Of a stretch of 64,000 nt of DNA, positions 1 to 9,422 are shown piece by piece. A program made the position numbers and the translations under genes. The DNA comes from Blastocatellia bacterium (lineage in GTDB: Bacteria; Acidobacteriota; Blastocatellia; Pyrinomonadales; Pyrinomonadaceae): assembly GCA_016789265.1 (NCBI GenBank), contig JAEUQK010000012.1, positions 1 to 64,000 on the forward strand, in the 5' to 3' direction. Position 1 is the first letter of the stretch, and the number at the start of each line of letters is the position of its first letter. The notes under the pieces are model-generated. The model did no database searches, was not told where the DNA came from, and was given only the letters and a program-made list of their open reading frames with translations.

Positions 1-140
1 GAGACGGCAAGGCCGACATCGGCGTCTATCGCCCGTCAACCGGCCAGTGGTGGGTCGTACAGTCGACCAACGGCATCACCAACGTCACCTGGGGCAACTC
101 AACCGACATACCCATCCCGAGCGCCTTCGTCAGGCAGTGA
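1..140 (+). CDS. 3' end of an FG-GAP/VCBS-repeat secreted protein (partial)
   Basis: The third forward frame is open from base 3 to a TGA at 138-140 and encodes 45 residues. They include DGKADIGVYRPSTGQWW, the classic FG-GAP/VCBS repeat unit (Asp-rich calcium loop, then VYRPS). Such repeats build secreted or surface beta-propellers. The fragment ends in FVRQ, so this is the last repeat and the C-terminus. The start lies outside the window. It converges on the TonB-receptor gene. Confidence 0.8.
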   Translation, partial: DGKADIGVYRPSTGQWWVVQSTNGITNVTWGNSTDIPIPSAFVRQ

Positions 141-155
141 CAGCTATTGTCTCTG

Positions 156-207
156 GTCTCAAGTCTCCGGTCTATGACCTTGGGGACTTGAGACCGGAGA
201 CTTGGGA
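156..207. repeat. Imperfect inverted repeat between convergent genes
   Basis: Arms at 157-173 and 191-207 match in 16 of 17 positions. A second pairing exists, GGTCTCAAGTC at 156-166 with its exact complement at 185-195. A T-run follows at about 216-219, so it could end transcription of the FG-GAP gene. The next 100 bases (about 240-340) are pyrimidine-rich low-complexity sequence built from CTTTTGCC-like words. No gene is seen between 141 and 409. Confidence 0.5.
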
Positions 208-409
208 CTTGGAGTTTTTACAAAGAGGCACCCTCCCTACCGGTCGGGTCTCCGCCTTCTTCCCTTCTCCTTTTGCCTTCTTCCTTTTGCCTTTCTCTTG
301 CGCCACTTGCGCCACCTGCGCCGGCGCAAAGCGCGGCGCAAGAACTAAAATTGAAAAAGGCAGATCTTTCGGATCCGCCTCTTTCTTTCCCCCTGTTCGT
401 TCTGCTGGT

Positions 410-3400
410 CTAGAAATTGAACCTAAACGCGAATTGGATCTGCCGGTTTGAGCCGAGGCCAACGGTGCGGCCGACGGTCGAACGAAGCAATCCAAACGTC
501 GAGCCGGCTGCGCCTTGAGTGAACGCTTGCCCCGGCTGGACAACGTTGGACGTGCTGGCTGAGTAAACTCCCGTTCCTGAGTTGAAGCTCAGATTCGGCA
601 GGGCGTTGCTCAAGGTCGCTGACGGGTTGGCAAAGTTCGCCTGGTTAAGGATGTTGAAGAACTCCGTGCGGAATTCTATGTTCATCGTTTCATTGAAGCG
701 GAACCGTTTTGCCAGGATGAGATCCAATTGACGGAAGATCGGTCCGTCCAGTGCGTTGCGTCCTAGATCGCCGAAAGTTCCCGCAGTAGGTATCGCAAAC
801 GCCGCCGGGTTCAGAAAATTGCGGTCGTTATTGAGATACGGATCACCGATCAGGTTGGGCCGTCGAACATTTCGCGAGTTTCCGCCGCCCGGTGTATTGA
901 CGACAGCGGCAAACCCGACCGGTAATGCCGGGAAACTTCCGCCGAACGAAGGAAGATTAGCCGTGAATCCTTGTGCAAAGAAACCGCCCGCTCCGTTAGG
1001 ACATCCGCCTGCCTGCTGACAGACCACGACGACGTCTGGACGAACCACAAGGACCTCGATCGGCACACCGCTGCGTGCATTAAGGATACCGCCCACTTCC
1101 CAACCGCCGAGGAATATATTTCCCGTGCGACCGAAATCGTATGCTTTGCCTCGGCCGATCGGCAGTTCGTAAAGTGCCGAAAGATTGAACGTGTGACGGA
1201 TGTCGAAGTTGTTCCGGCCGCGGTCGCCCTCAAAATTATCTAGCTGCGCCGAGGTACGTGCTTCGTTCGAACCGCTGCTCAAACCTTCGCTCTTTCCGTA
1301 AGTGTATTGCATGTTCATCGTCAGCCCGGTGTTGAAACTTCGCTGAAGTGAAAACTGAAGAGCGTTGTATTTGTCGTCGCCGCCGCTGGTCTTATAGTCG
1401 ACCTCGGCGTACGGATTTTGGACGGAGGTTCCGCTGACAATGCTGAACTGTCGAACTGTCGTAACGCCGATCACCTGGCCGCCTGCGTTGGTTCGGTTAA
1501 CCACACCTACGCCGGTCGGGATGTTCGATCCATTCAAGATCGTCGCAGACCCGGGAAGGATCTGGTTGGCGACGCTGCGAAGGAACAGGTTTCGTCCCTG
1601 GCTGCCGACGTAGGCAACGGTCGATACTAGGTTGTAGGGAAGCTGCTGCTGCCACGACACGGTGTATTGAAAGATACGTTCCGGGATCTTGTAGTTTGCC
1701 GAATAGGCTCGCGGCTGGTAGCTGCGGTTATTCGGGTTGTTATTGAAGTTGTCGATGATGCCCTGAATGTTCGCGGGGAAGGCTAGCAGAGAGCCGCTCG
1801 TAACGGTCGCTCTCTATCGGCTGTATTTGGTCCTCTGTCTGGCCCGGGCCGTAATAGATGCCGAATCCGCCTCTGATCACCGTGTTGCCGCCAGAGAAGA
1901 AACCCGTGCCTGCCTGATCCGGCGACCAGGTCAAAGCGACTCGTGGACCAAAGTTGGTCTTAGACGATTTGAAAGCCGCCTCGGACGAAGGACGAATAGT
2001 TCCGTTCTCAATGTTGAAAAGAACCTGTGCGTTATTCTCTTCGCGAAGCGGAGCGTAGTATTCGTAACGCAAACCATAGCTGAGCGTCAGGCCGGGGCGA
2101 AGCTTCCATTCATCCTGACCGTAACCGATGTAGTATTCCTGCTTTGCCAACCGCTGACCGGTGAAGCCGTTGTTGAACGGGCTCGGAGCGCTGACGTCAC
2201 CCAGGTACTGGACCGAGGTAGGTGTGTTTGCTAAAAATGCCGCGAGATTTGAGAACGTATAGGTCGTACCGCCGAGACGGTCGGTGTACATTCGGATGAG
2301 GCGAACCTGGCCGCCGAATTTGAAATTGTGATCGCCTTTTATCCAGTTAAGACTGTCGATAAAACCAAGGGAGTAGGGTGTATAAGGCTGTCCGCGGCCG
2401 TTGGTCGCACTGTTTGCTCTCACCAATCCGCCCGGGATCGAGATACCCGATGACGTACCTTGTCCGGCGATACCGGTGTTGGCGACACTGCCCGAAATGT
2501 TCAGAGTGATCGCCGAGAAGGCGAGACCGGAAACCGTCGGTGCCGAACCATTGATGCGCGTTCGTGCGCCGTTGTAGCCGACCTTGAATTCGTTGATCAG
2601 AGTGCCGTCTCCCTTCAAAATCGACTGATATCCCGCAACGCCGTTCTGCGGAACAGCTTCGATGGTAACAACGCGGCCAGAAATCCCCTCAGGAGAGATG
2701 TCCTTTCCTTCATCGCGGAAGAAACGGAAATAGACCTTGTTGCGTGCGTTGATATGGTAGTCGAAACGAGCCGCGTACGCTTTTTCGTCAACCCTTTGTA
2801 GATCCTGAAGCTGCAGGATGTCAAAGCCATTTGCAGCTGAGGCTCCGGGAATGAGGACCGCATTTGCCGAGCGGAATGCCTGTATATACGGCTGAATTGC
2901 CGGATTCACCGGTGTCGATGTTCCGGGGATCAATGCCCCGGGCTGTGCGAGAGAAAGACTCGGTGCTGCCTCTACAAAGTTTAGGCCAAACCGTCCGCGA
3001 TATCGTTCATAGCTTCCGAAAAAGAAAAGCTTGTCCTTGATGATCGGCCCGCCGATCGAGCCGCCGTACTGGTCGAGCTGAAGTTTGCTCTTTTCGAGCC
3101 CTGGCGTGGAATTCTCGAAAAAGTTACGTGCATCGAGAGCATCGCGTCGGATGTATTCGAAGACCGAACCGTGGAATTTGTTACCGCCGGACTTGGTCAC
3201 GACACTTATCTGGCCGCCGGTACCTGTACCGAATTCGGCCGGGAAGTTACTTGAATCGACGCGAAACTCCTGAACGTTCTCAAGGCTTGACTGAAGACGG
3301 AACGGAGACGGTACCTCACCGTTCAGGTTGCCCGGCGAAGCGTCAATGATCGCCGTACCTTCGACGCCGTCATAACGGACCACGTTCTGCTGGTTGGCAC

Positions 3401-3950
3401 GGCCCGAGAATCTGATATCCGCAAAGGTTCCCGTGCCGCTGTTCACGCCGCCCGGTGCCTGAAGGTAGAGCTGAGACAACTGACGTCCGTTGATCGGCAG
3501 GCCTTCGACCTCGCGCGGATTAACATTTGCGCTCAAACTTGCAGACGAAGTATTTACGACAGCGTCTTCACCAGAAACGACGTCAACTTGAGCCGTAACG
3601 CCCTCTGCCTGCAGCTTCAATTCAACGTCGATCTGCTGACCAACCTGAAGCTCAATGTTCTTTTTAGTGGCAGTTTCAAAGTTGGCCGCTTTTGCCGAGA
3701 CCGAGTATTTGGTCGGCTTTAAAGCAACGACGAGAAAAGAACCGTCGGCCTTTGTCGTTGTTGTACGGGCTTCGCCTGTGGCTTCGATTGTTATTGTAAC
3801 GGTCGCACCCGGGATGATGCCGCCAGCGGTGTCGATTACCGAGCCTGCGATGCGTCCCTGTTCGCTCTGTGCTGACGCAAAACCCGCAAAACAGGCCAAC
3901 GCTGCAAATAATGTGCTTAATACTCTTCGAGAAACGTCTAGTTTCATCAT
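410..3950 (-). pseudogene. Oar-like TonB-dependent receptor, interrupted by a frameshift
   Basis: Two adjacent minus-strand reading frames make one protein of about 1,180 residues. The first runs from the start (ATG at 3947, five bases after GAGGAG, or the ATG at 3950) and has a signal peptide ending near FASAQ, a carboxypeptidase-regulatory-like beta domain (residues ~30-115), a plug (INGRQLSQLYLQAPG) and the first barrel half. Near base 1805 the frame changes. The frame continuing to 410 carries the remaining barrel and ends in the outer-membrane signature FAFRFNF with terminal Phe. The shift is +1 or -2, between ESD and VTSGSLLAFPAN. Proteins of this type are abundant in Acidobacteriota and probably take up large or bound nutrients. 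It may be a recent pseudogene or an assembly error. Confidence 0.85.
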
Positions 3951-3985
3951 AACTCCTCAAATTACTTCCGTTTGATATCGTGGTG

Positions 3986-4021
3986 GCGAGGCGGGCTTTA
4001 GTTAGGATCCACCCGCCTCGC
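3986..4021. repeat. Hairpin between the amine-oxidase gene and the TonB-receptor gene
   Basis: GCGAGGCGGG at 3986-3995 is exactly complementary to CCCGCCTCGC at 4012-4021, with a 16-base loop. It lies about 100 bases after the amine-oxidase stop and 36 bases before the receptor start on the same strand. There is no T-run, so it is either a factor-dependent termination or processing signal, or a leader structure of the receptor mRNA. Confidence 0.5.
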
Positions 4022-4124
4022 TGCTATCTAATTTTTTTCAGGATTGCAAAGGTGAGGATAGGTAAGAGAAGTTAACGGTGTGTGAAGCAGCTGTTAATTA
4101 AGTGTTAACTATTACGCGCGCGTA

Positions 4125-5498
4125 TTAACGTATCAGGCTTTGTGCCGCGGCTTCTCCGGTCTCGATCGCGCCTTCCATAAAGCCCTGCCAGTCGGCTATA
4201 TGTTCGCCGGCGAAGAGCACTTTTCCGTGCGGGCGGGCGAGGATCGGGCGAATGCCGAACCATTGGCCGGGACGATAAAGAGCATATGCACCTTCGGTAA
4301 ATTCGTCGCGCTGCCAGGCATAAGAGGCGATGCCGCGGGCGAGCGACGGTGCTTGTGCGTCGAAGTCTACAATATCGCGGGTGATGACATTCATCCGACG
4401 GCGGTCATCTTGCGATGCGAGAACATCGGCTTTTTCGCCGATCGCATAGGCGGTTAGAATGCCTTCCCGTCCGGGTTGGTTCTGTGTTGAGTGGAAATAG
4501 TAATGCGAGGTGGTATCGGAAACCATCGAAAAGTTCTCGTCTTTCCAGAATCTCTCCGAATAAAGAACTGAGTTTTTGATGATCCGTGCGTAGGTCAATT
4601 TCTGTGCGGCCTCGGCCTGAACAGCCGGGAGTGGAGGATCGAATTTGATCTTTCGAAGGCTGGCGATCGGAGCAGTGCAGATGACCGCATCGCACGATAT
4701 TGTTTCGATCGAACTGGACCGAACACTTGTTACCCTGACCGATCCGCGAGGTTTTTGGTCGATCGATATGACCTTCCTTTCAAGGTGAATGTATTCGGAT
4801 CCGATACGTTTCGAAAATTCCTGAACAAGCCGCGAATTGCCGCCGGTCATCTTGTAATCCATTTCATTCTTGGGGCTGGATTCGGCGTATTCGGCCAGCG
4901 CCGCAAAGGCGGAAACATGTCGGATCGATTCACCGAAATCCGTACTGTCTGCAAGTTCACGGAGTATGAGATCGTCGCGAGTGAAACCGATGTCAGAGAG
5001 ATGCCGCCACCAGTCCACGCGGTCAAGCCTGTTCTTTTGCATCACGGACAGCTTCTCATAACCGGCGATCATCTTGTCGAACGCAGCACGCGCCTGCGGC
5101 GACAAACCCCATTGCCCGGGCCGCGACACCTTGCCGTTTTGCAGCAAGTAGTCGTCAAACTGATGTTTTTGGAGAGGGATGTCGAAATCATGACAAAGAG
5201 CTCTAAGACGCTCGTGGCTTTCGCCTACCCATTCAGCACCGAGTTCGCATACAAGATCGGTATTTTCAGGTAGTCTGTGGGAAATTACACGGCCGCCGAT
5301 ACGGCTGCGTGCCTCGATAACCGTAACTTCCCAACCGGAGTTTTTGAGTTTGAACGCGGCCGAGAGCCCGGCAAGTCCCGCACCGATCACAACGCATTTC
5401 TTCTTCCGCTGGGCGAGGGCGCTAAATGGCGTCGCCGTAAGTGCGGCTACAGCACCGGCGGAACGTAGAAAATCGCGTCGTGAGAATCCGTTTGCCAT
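4125..5498 (-). CDS. Tat-exported flavin monoamine oxidase family protein
   Basis: The 457-residue product opens with the twin-arginine signal SRRDFLRSAGAVAAL and a cleavage region ending ALAQ, so it is exported folded with its cofactor. The dinucleotide-binding motif VIGAGLAGLSAAFKL follows, with the acidic residue about 20 positions later (VIEARSRIGGR). The C-terminus has the FAD-contact segment FAGEHIADWQGFMEGAIETGE, typical of amine oxidases. The family oxidises amines or amino acids with O2; the substrate cannot be told. ATG at 5498 is preferred to the TTG nine bases upstream. A 75-residue gene lies 18 bases upstream on the same strand. Confidence 0.88.
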   Translation of the reverse strand: MANGFSRRDFLRSAGAVAALTATPFSALAQRKKKCVVIGAGLAGLSAAFKLKNSGWEVTVIEARSRIGGRVISHRLPENTDLVCELGAEWVGESHERLRALCHDFDIPLQKHQFDDYLLQNGKVSRPGQWGLSPQARAAFDKMIAGYEKLSVMQKNRLDRVDWWRHLSDIGFTRDDLILRELADSTDFGESIRHVSAFAALAEYAESSPKNEMDYKMTGGNSRLVQEFSKRIGSEYIHLERKVISIDQKPRGSVRVTSVRSSSIETISCDAVICTAPIASLRKIKFDPPLPAVQAEAAQKLTYARIIKNSVLYSERFWKDENFSMVSDTTSHYYFHSTQNQPGREGILTAYAIGEKADVLASQDDRRRMNVITRDIVDFDAQAPSLARGIASYAWQRDEFTEGAYALYRPGQWFGIRPILARPHGKVLFAGEHIADWQGFMEGAIETGEAAAQSLIR

Positions 5499-5516
5499 CA
5501 GGACCAAAGATCAGCA

Positions 5517-5744
5517 TCAGATCTCGTCGACAAGACGATCAATAAGTCCCATCAATTGACGGATCACCTCGTTCTGGTTTTGGATTATCGACCCGGCTAT
5601 GGGAAGAGTAGGAACGGTGACCATTGGTCCCATGACCGGAAAGGCGGCCTGGTTAAGCTGACCGGTCATTGCGCTTACACCGCTAAGTACGCTTTTTAGC
5701 CCGTCAATTTCGGCTTTGAACATCGACTTCTTCGCAAGATCCAT
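5517..5744 (-). CDS. Small hypothetical protein
   Basis: The product has 75 residues and no recognised family. The start at 5744 is preceded by AAGGAG, 12 bases upstream. The first part (MDLAKKSMFKAEIDGLKSVLSG) and the end (NQNEVIRQLMGLIDRLVDEI) read as amphipathic helices, separated by a Pro/Val/Thr-rich stretch, so a helical, oligomer-forming protein is plausible. It has no signal peptide or membrane helix. It stands just upstream of the amine oxidase and may be co-transcribed with it. Confidence 0.6.
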   Translation of the reverse strand: MDLAKKSMFKAEIDGLKSVLSGVSAMTGQLNQAAFPVMGPMVTVPTLPIAGSIIQNQNEVIRQLMGLIDRLVDEI

Positions 5745-5825
5745 AATACTCGATTTCTCCTTAATTACTTTTGCGGGAGTTTAACATAGAAATCCAACCA
5801 ACGAATGCAGGAACTGCCTCTTTGG

Positions 5826-6122
5826 TTATCGGATGACTGTATATCGTCGAATATCGGGCGGGGCTGCAAAGAGTTGGTCAGCTTTCGACTGAAGTTCCTT
5901 GAGATGCGGGGTTTGAAGATGTAAGTCGAGGGCCGCATCGCTCGTCCATTCTTCAACAAATGTGAAATCGGTCGGGTCTGCGTTGTTCTGCATCAACTCG
6001 TACAAAATGCAGCCTTCCTCTTCACGCGTCGGATCGATACAAGCCTCCAATGCCGCGCGGGTTTCCTCGATGCGGTCGGGTTTTGCGGTAAGGTGCGCGA
6101 CAACGCGGATAATATCTGACAT
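5826..6122 (-). CDS. Antibiotic biosynthesis monooxygenase (ABM) domain protein, YgiN-like
   Basis: The 98-residue product fits a single ferredoxin-like ABM domain: IRVVAHLTAKPDRIEETRAALEACIDPTREEEGCILYELMQN, then FTFVEEWTSDAALDLHLQTPHL. Relatives are quinol monooxygenases or heme/quinone-handling enzymes that act as dimers in the cytoplasm. Its ATG shares one base with the TAA of the upstream AAA-ATPase gene (TAATG), so the two are translationally coupled. The substrate is unknown. Confidence 0.85.
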   Translation of the reverse strand: MSDIIRVVAHLTAKPDRIEETRAALEACIDPTREEEGCILYELMQNNADPTDFTFVEEWTSDAALDLHLQTPHLKELQSKADQLFAAPPDIRRYTVIR

Positions 6123-6925
6123 TAGATGATTGTTGTTACGATCTCGCGAATGCTTCGCTGGAGTTCGCGGTCATCTGTGATCGGGGAGCACATTGCGACG
6201 TCAGCGGCATCGACGGGTGCAATACCTTTTGCGATCATTTGTGCGGCGTAAATTAGCAGACGCGTCGAAACACCTTCTTCGAGGCCGTGGCCGCGAAGAT
6301 TGCGGACCTTATGTCCGATCTTGACGAGGTCAGCGGCCATTTCCAGATCGATACCGCCTTCCTTTGCGACGATCTCGGCTTCGGCCTCGGCTTCCGGATA
6401 ATCGAATTCCATCGCGACGAAACGCTGCCTTGTGGACTGTTTCAAATCCTTTAAGATCGATTGATAACCCGGATTATAAGAGACCACAAGCATGAACTCG
6501 GGCGGAGCTTCGATAACGGTACCGCGTTTTTCTATCGGCAATCGGCGGCGGTCGTCGGTTAGCGGATGAATGATGACGACCGTGTCCTTTCGAGCTTCGA
6601 CCACCTCGTCCAAATAGCATATCGCACCGGCGCGGACGGCGGCCGTAAGCGGCCCGTCGTGCCATACCGTCTCTTCGCCCTCAAGCAGAAAACGGCCGAC
6701 TAGATCGGTAGATGAAAGGTCTTCATGACAGGCAACCGTGATCAAGGGACGGTTGAGTCTATACGCCATATACTCAACGAACCGCGTCTTGCCGCAACCG
6801 GTCGGGCCCTTGAGCATAACGGGCAGCTTTGCCGCATATGCCGCTTCAAATAACTCAACTTCTTGGCGGACAGGCAAATAAAACGGCTCGTCCGTGACTT
6901 TGTATTTCTCGACCGCTAGTTCCAT
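6122..6925 (-). CDS. CbbQ/NirQ/NorQ-type AAA+ ATPase (MoxR superfamily)
   Basis: The 267-residue product has Walker A GPTGCGKT at residues 40-47, Walker B with LDE near 105-107, and the CbbQ_C-type end. The text [17 protein letters not shown] followed by [13 protein letters not shown] is diagnostic of the CbbQ/NorQ branch. Members act with a VWA-domain partner (CbbO/NorD) to remodel metalloenzymes such as Rubisco or nitric oxide reductase. No such partner or client is in this window; the only coupled gene encodes an ABM protein. It may therefore serve a distant or different client. Confidence 0.85.
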   Translation of the reverse strand: MELAVEKYKVTDEPFYLPVRQEVELFEAAYAAKLPVMLKGPTGCGKTRFVEYMAYRLNRPLITVACHEDLSSTDLVGRFLLEGEETVWHDGPLTAAVRAGAICYLDEVVEARKDTVVIIHPLTDDRRRLPIEKRGTVIEAPPEFMLVVSYNPGYQSILKDLKQSTRQRFVAMEFDYPEAEAEAEIVAKEGGIDLEMAADLVKIGHKVRNLRGHGLEEGVSTRLLIYAAQMIAKGIAPVDAADVAMCSPITDDRELQRSIREIVTTII

Positions 6926-7009
6926 GAAAACATTTACTCAGTAAATGGAGATTATGATATATTCGACGTCGCTTTTCCAGAATACCGGATATTAGAACGG
7001 AGGCAGCCA

Positions 7010-7462
7010 ATGTCAGTTCCACACATTGCGTCGAACGGAAAGCAACAGTTCAGCCAGCGTATTCTCTGTAGTCAAGACCTTGTCTTTCGTTACAATCTGT
7101 TTGTGAAGAATCTTGCAGATCTGGTAGTTCTCTCGGTCACGGATCCTCATAGGGTCCCAATTGGTTTGCGTGACGCATTCAAAGAGTTTATTTCGCAAAT
7201 GATCACCGCATGCAACAATATGTCATTTGTTTACGGGATCACCGATGGCTGCCGGAGGCGATTGAAGGAGTTTCCGTACGATAGCATTGTCTCTCATGTG
7301 GAAGCTTTGCTTAGTGGTGAACGCACTGTTGACTTTGCCGCGGCCGGGATACGAATGGTCTTTCAGTCATTGGAAGATATCGACGTTTTTAACAATCGAA
7401 AACCCGTCGACCGGCCGTCTTTGGATTGGATAAAGAACTTTCAGTTCCAGCACCAGATCTGA
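7010..7462 (+). CDS. Hypothetical protein, 150 residues
   Basis: Not recognised. The start is supported by GGAGG (6999-7003), six bases before the ATG. The product is soluble, probably mostly alpha-helical, with four cysteines and no signal peptide or membrane segment. It is divergent from the AAA-ATPase gene across 84 bases and convergent with the PhoX-like gene, seven bases away. Confidence 0.6.
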   Translation: MSVPHIASNGKQQFSQRILCSQDLVFRYNLFVKNLADLVVLSVTDPHRVPIGLRDAFKEFISQMITACNNMSFVYGITDGCRRRLKEFPYDSIVSHVEALLSGERTVDFAAAGIRMVFQSLEDIDVFNNRKPVDRPSLDWIKNFQFQHQI

Positions 7463-7469
7463 CCTATTT

Positions 7470-8882
7470 TTAGGCTTTGAATCGGGACCAATCGCCCCAT
7501 ACCGCACAGGTAACGCCGGCAGATTGGATGTTGAAGGAAAGTGTTTTGCCGTCACGTGAAAACGTGGTGCCGGCGAACTCGCTTCGCGGACTCTTCTCGT
7601 AGATGTTCACGGCGAAGTCCGCGATCCTGCCATCGGGCGTAAGGATGCGAACGAGGTTCTCCGGCGTCCCGCCCTCTCCGACATAGTCGCTGTCTTCACA
7701 AACAAAAAGTAGTTCACTTTTCGGCATTAGGCATACATTATCCGGCATGTCGAGGAGTTGCCGGCTAGGCGATTCGAACAGAAGTGTTAAACGTCCTTCG
7801 TCATTGGAGGTTGCTTCGTATTTCCATATCTGCCCGCCGCGGCTGTCGCCGCCGATCGTTGCCGTAAAATAAACCGCTCCATTCTTGTCTGCACAGATGC
7901 CTTCAAGGCGTCCAAACGTCGCAGCCCCTTTTGCCTTTCCTTGCTTATAGACGGAAAGGGTATCGACATCTGCTGATGCGGGATCCGGATCGTCGATCGT
8001 TACCCATGTCGCGGCCATCGACGAACGCATTGTCTGCTTTGTGCGAGTATCGTAGTCCGGCTTTCCTTTTACGGCGAGCATTTGGAGCCTTCCGCCCTCG
8101 GCAAGGCGTTTGTTTCGTTTCGGAAGAAACCGATACAGGCCGCACGTTGCAAAATCTTCGGTGAGGTAAACCACCCCTGACTTCGGATCGACCGCTACGG
8201 CCTCATGTTCGAAACGTCCCATTGCTTTCAACGGAACAGGAGGAAGATTGTTATTAGCAGAAGCAGAAACCTCGAAACAATAGCCGTGTGGTTTCGGGAA
8301 TCCGCCGGTCTTGTTTCCCTTGGCGTCGGTTCGGATCGTCGGGCCAATGGTAGTCTCTTCGCAGGATATCCAACTTCCCCATGGCGTCGGACCTCCGGCG
8401 CAATTGACCAACGTTCCCGACAAACTCACAAAGTCGCGAACTATGAGACGTGTCTTAGGATCTATGATAAGCGTCGTAGTTCCGCCGCCGCAGGTTTCAT
8501 CATAGTGATTCGCCGCGCCGATCGCGCTGCCGGGCCGGGGAATGCGTCCGCCTGTCACTTCATGATTGCGGACCAGGCGAAGCTCTTTGCCGACTTTGAA
8601 TGTTGCCATCCCATCGTGCGCTCGTGGGGTGATCCGGCCGTCGGACAACTTATCTCCGGCTTTGCCGATGACGGTGTATTCAAATCCCTTTGGCAGTTTC
8701 AGAACTACCTCACCGGTGTTCTTTGCCGGCGTCGGAAAAAGTTCACCGAACCCAAATGCTCTATACTTTGAAACGTCTCCGGTCTGACCGAGGACCTCGG
8801 CTCGGCGGCCAAGACTGGAACACGCTATGGCAAGGCTGCCGGAAAAAACGCCGAGGTTGGCGATGAACGATCTTCTATCCAT
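7470..8882 (-). CDS. PhoX-like (DUF839) Tat-exported protein
   Basis: The 470-residue product starts with a short twin-arginine-like signal (DRRSFIANLGVFSGSLAIA). The body matches the DUF839/PhoX family: LPKGFEYTVIGKAGDKLSDGRITPRAHDGMATF, ETCGGGTTTLI, GGPTPWGSWISCEET and a C-terminal NLVRILTPDGRIADFA segment, read as a six-bladed propeller. PhoX enzymes are calcium/iron phosphatases; many DUF839 proteins are uncharacterised, so phosphatase activity is only inferred. ATG at 8882 lacks a close ribosome-binding site. Confidence 0.85.
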   Translation of the reverse strand: MDRRSFIANLGVFSGSLAIACSSLGRRAEVLGQTGDVSKYRAFGFGELFPTPAKNTGEVVLKLPKGFEYTVIGKAGDKLSDGRITPRAHDGMATFKVGKELRLVRNHEVTGGRIPRPGSAIGAANHYDETCGGGTTTLIIDPKTRLIVRDFVSLSGTLVNCAGGPTPWGSWISCEETTIGPTIRTDAKGNKTGGFPKPHGYCFEVSASANNNLPPVPLKAMGRFEHEAVAVDPKSGVVYLTEDFATCGLYRFLPKRNKRLAEGGRLQMLAVKGKPDYDTRTKQTMRSSMAATWVTIDDPDPASADVDTLSVYKQGKAKGAATFGRLEGICADKNGAVYFTATIGGDSRGGQIWKYEATSNDEGRLTLLFESPSRQLLDMPDNVCLMPKSELLFVCEDSDYVGEGGTPENLVRILTPDGRIADFAVNIYEKSPRSEFAGTTFSRDGKTLSFNIQSAGVTCAVWGDWSRFKA

Positions 8883-8954
8883 ATGTTCGGTGAGATGGGA
8901 ACTCCTGAACTTTAAGATAGACCTCTCGTATTAAATTTTCAATAATTCTGAAAA

Positions 8955-9422
8955 ATGATGGAAATAATTCAGGCGGAGACAGAGCAGCAGATCGCTGAAG
9001 CAAAAGTAATATTTCGTGAGTACGAAACATGGCTCGGGATGAGCTTGTGTTTTCAGGGCTTTGAAGAAGAGCTGGCAGGCTTACCCGGAAAATATGCACC
9101 GCCAAACGGCCGATTGTATCTCGCATACTCTGGCGACGAGGTCATTGGCTGTATCGCCATGCGCGAGATCGAAACGGGCATTTGCGAGATGAAACGGCTC
9201 TATCTGCGTGAAGCGGCGAGAGGAAAAGGCGTCGGCAACCAATTGATCGAACTCGTGATCAGAGTTGCGAAATCAATGGGTTACGAGAAGATGCGGCTTG
9301 ATACCTATCCCTCGAAAATGGGAAAAGCCGTGGACCTTTACAGATCGCACGGCTTTTACGAGATCCCGCGTTACTACGATAACCCTGGCGACGACGTTTT
9401 ATTTATGGAAAAGACACTCTGA
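8955..9422 (+). CDS. GNAT family N-acetyltransferase
   Basis: The 155-residue product has the GNAT acetyl-CoA loop LYLREAARGKGVGNQLIELVIRVAKSMGY (R/Q-x-x-G-x-G/A pattern) and a closing YRSHGFYEIPRYYDNP beta-bulge segment, usual in small-molecule acetyltransferases. It lies alone on the plus strand and ends exactly where the convergent membrane-protein gene ends. The acceptor substrate cannot be deduced. Confidence 0.9.
   Translation: MMEIIQAETEQQIAEAKVIFREYETWLGMSLCFQGFEEELAGLPGKYAPPNGRLYLAYSGDEVIGCIAMREIETGICEMKRLYLREAARGKGVGNQLIELVIRVAKSMGYEKMRLDTYPSKMGKAVDLYRSHGFYEIPRYYDNPGDDVLFMEKTL

Noticed and set aside
1780..1830. Selenocysteine or programmed frameshift as the cause of the split TonB gene
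   Set aside because: The break is a change of frame, not a TGA in frame, and no slippery sequence or downstream hairpin is seen; a plain indel or assembly error is simpler.
4110..4128. GC palindrome TACGCGCGCGTA near the amine-oxidase stop as a regulatory site
   Set aside because: Short alternating CG is self-complementary by composition, and no second arm or spacing supports a binding site.
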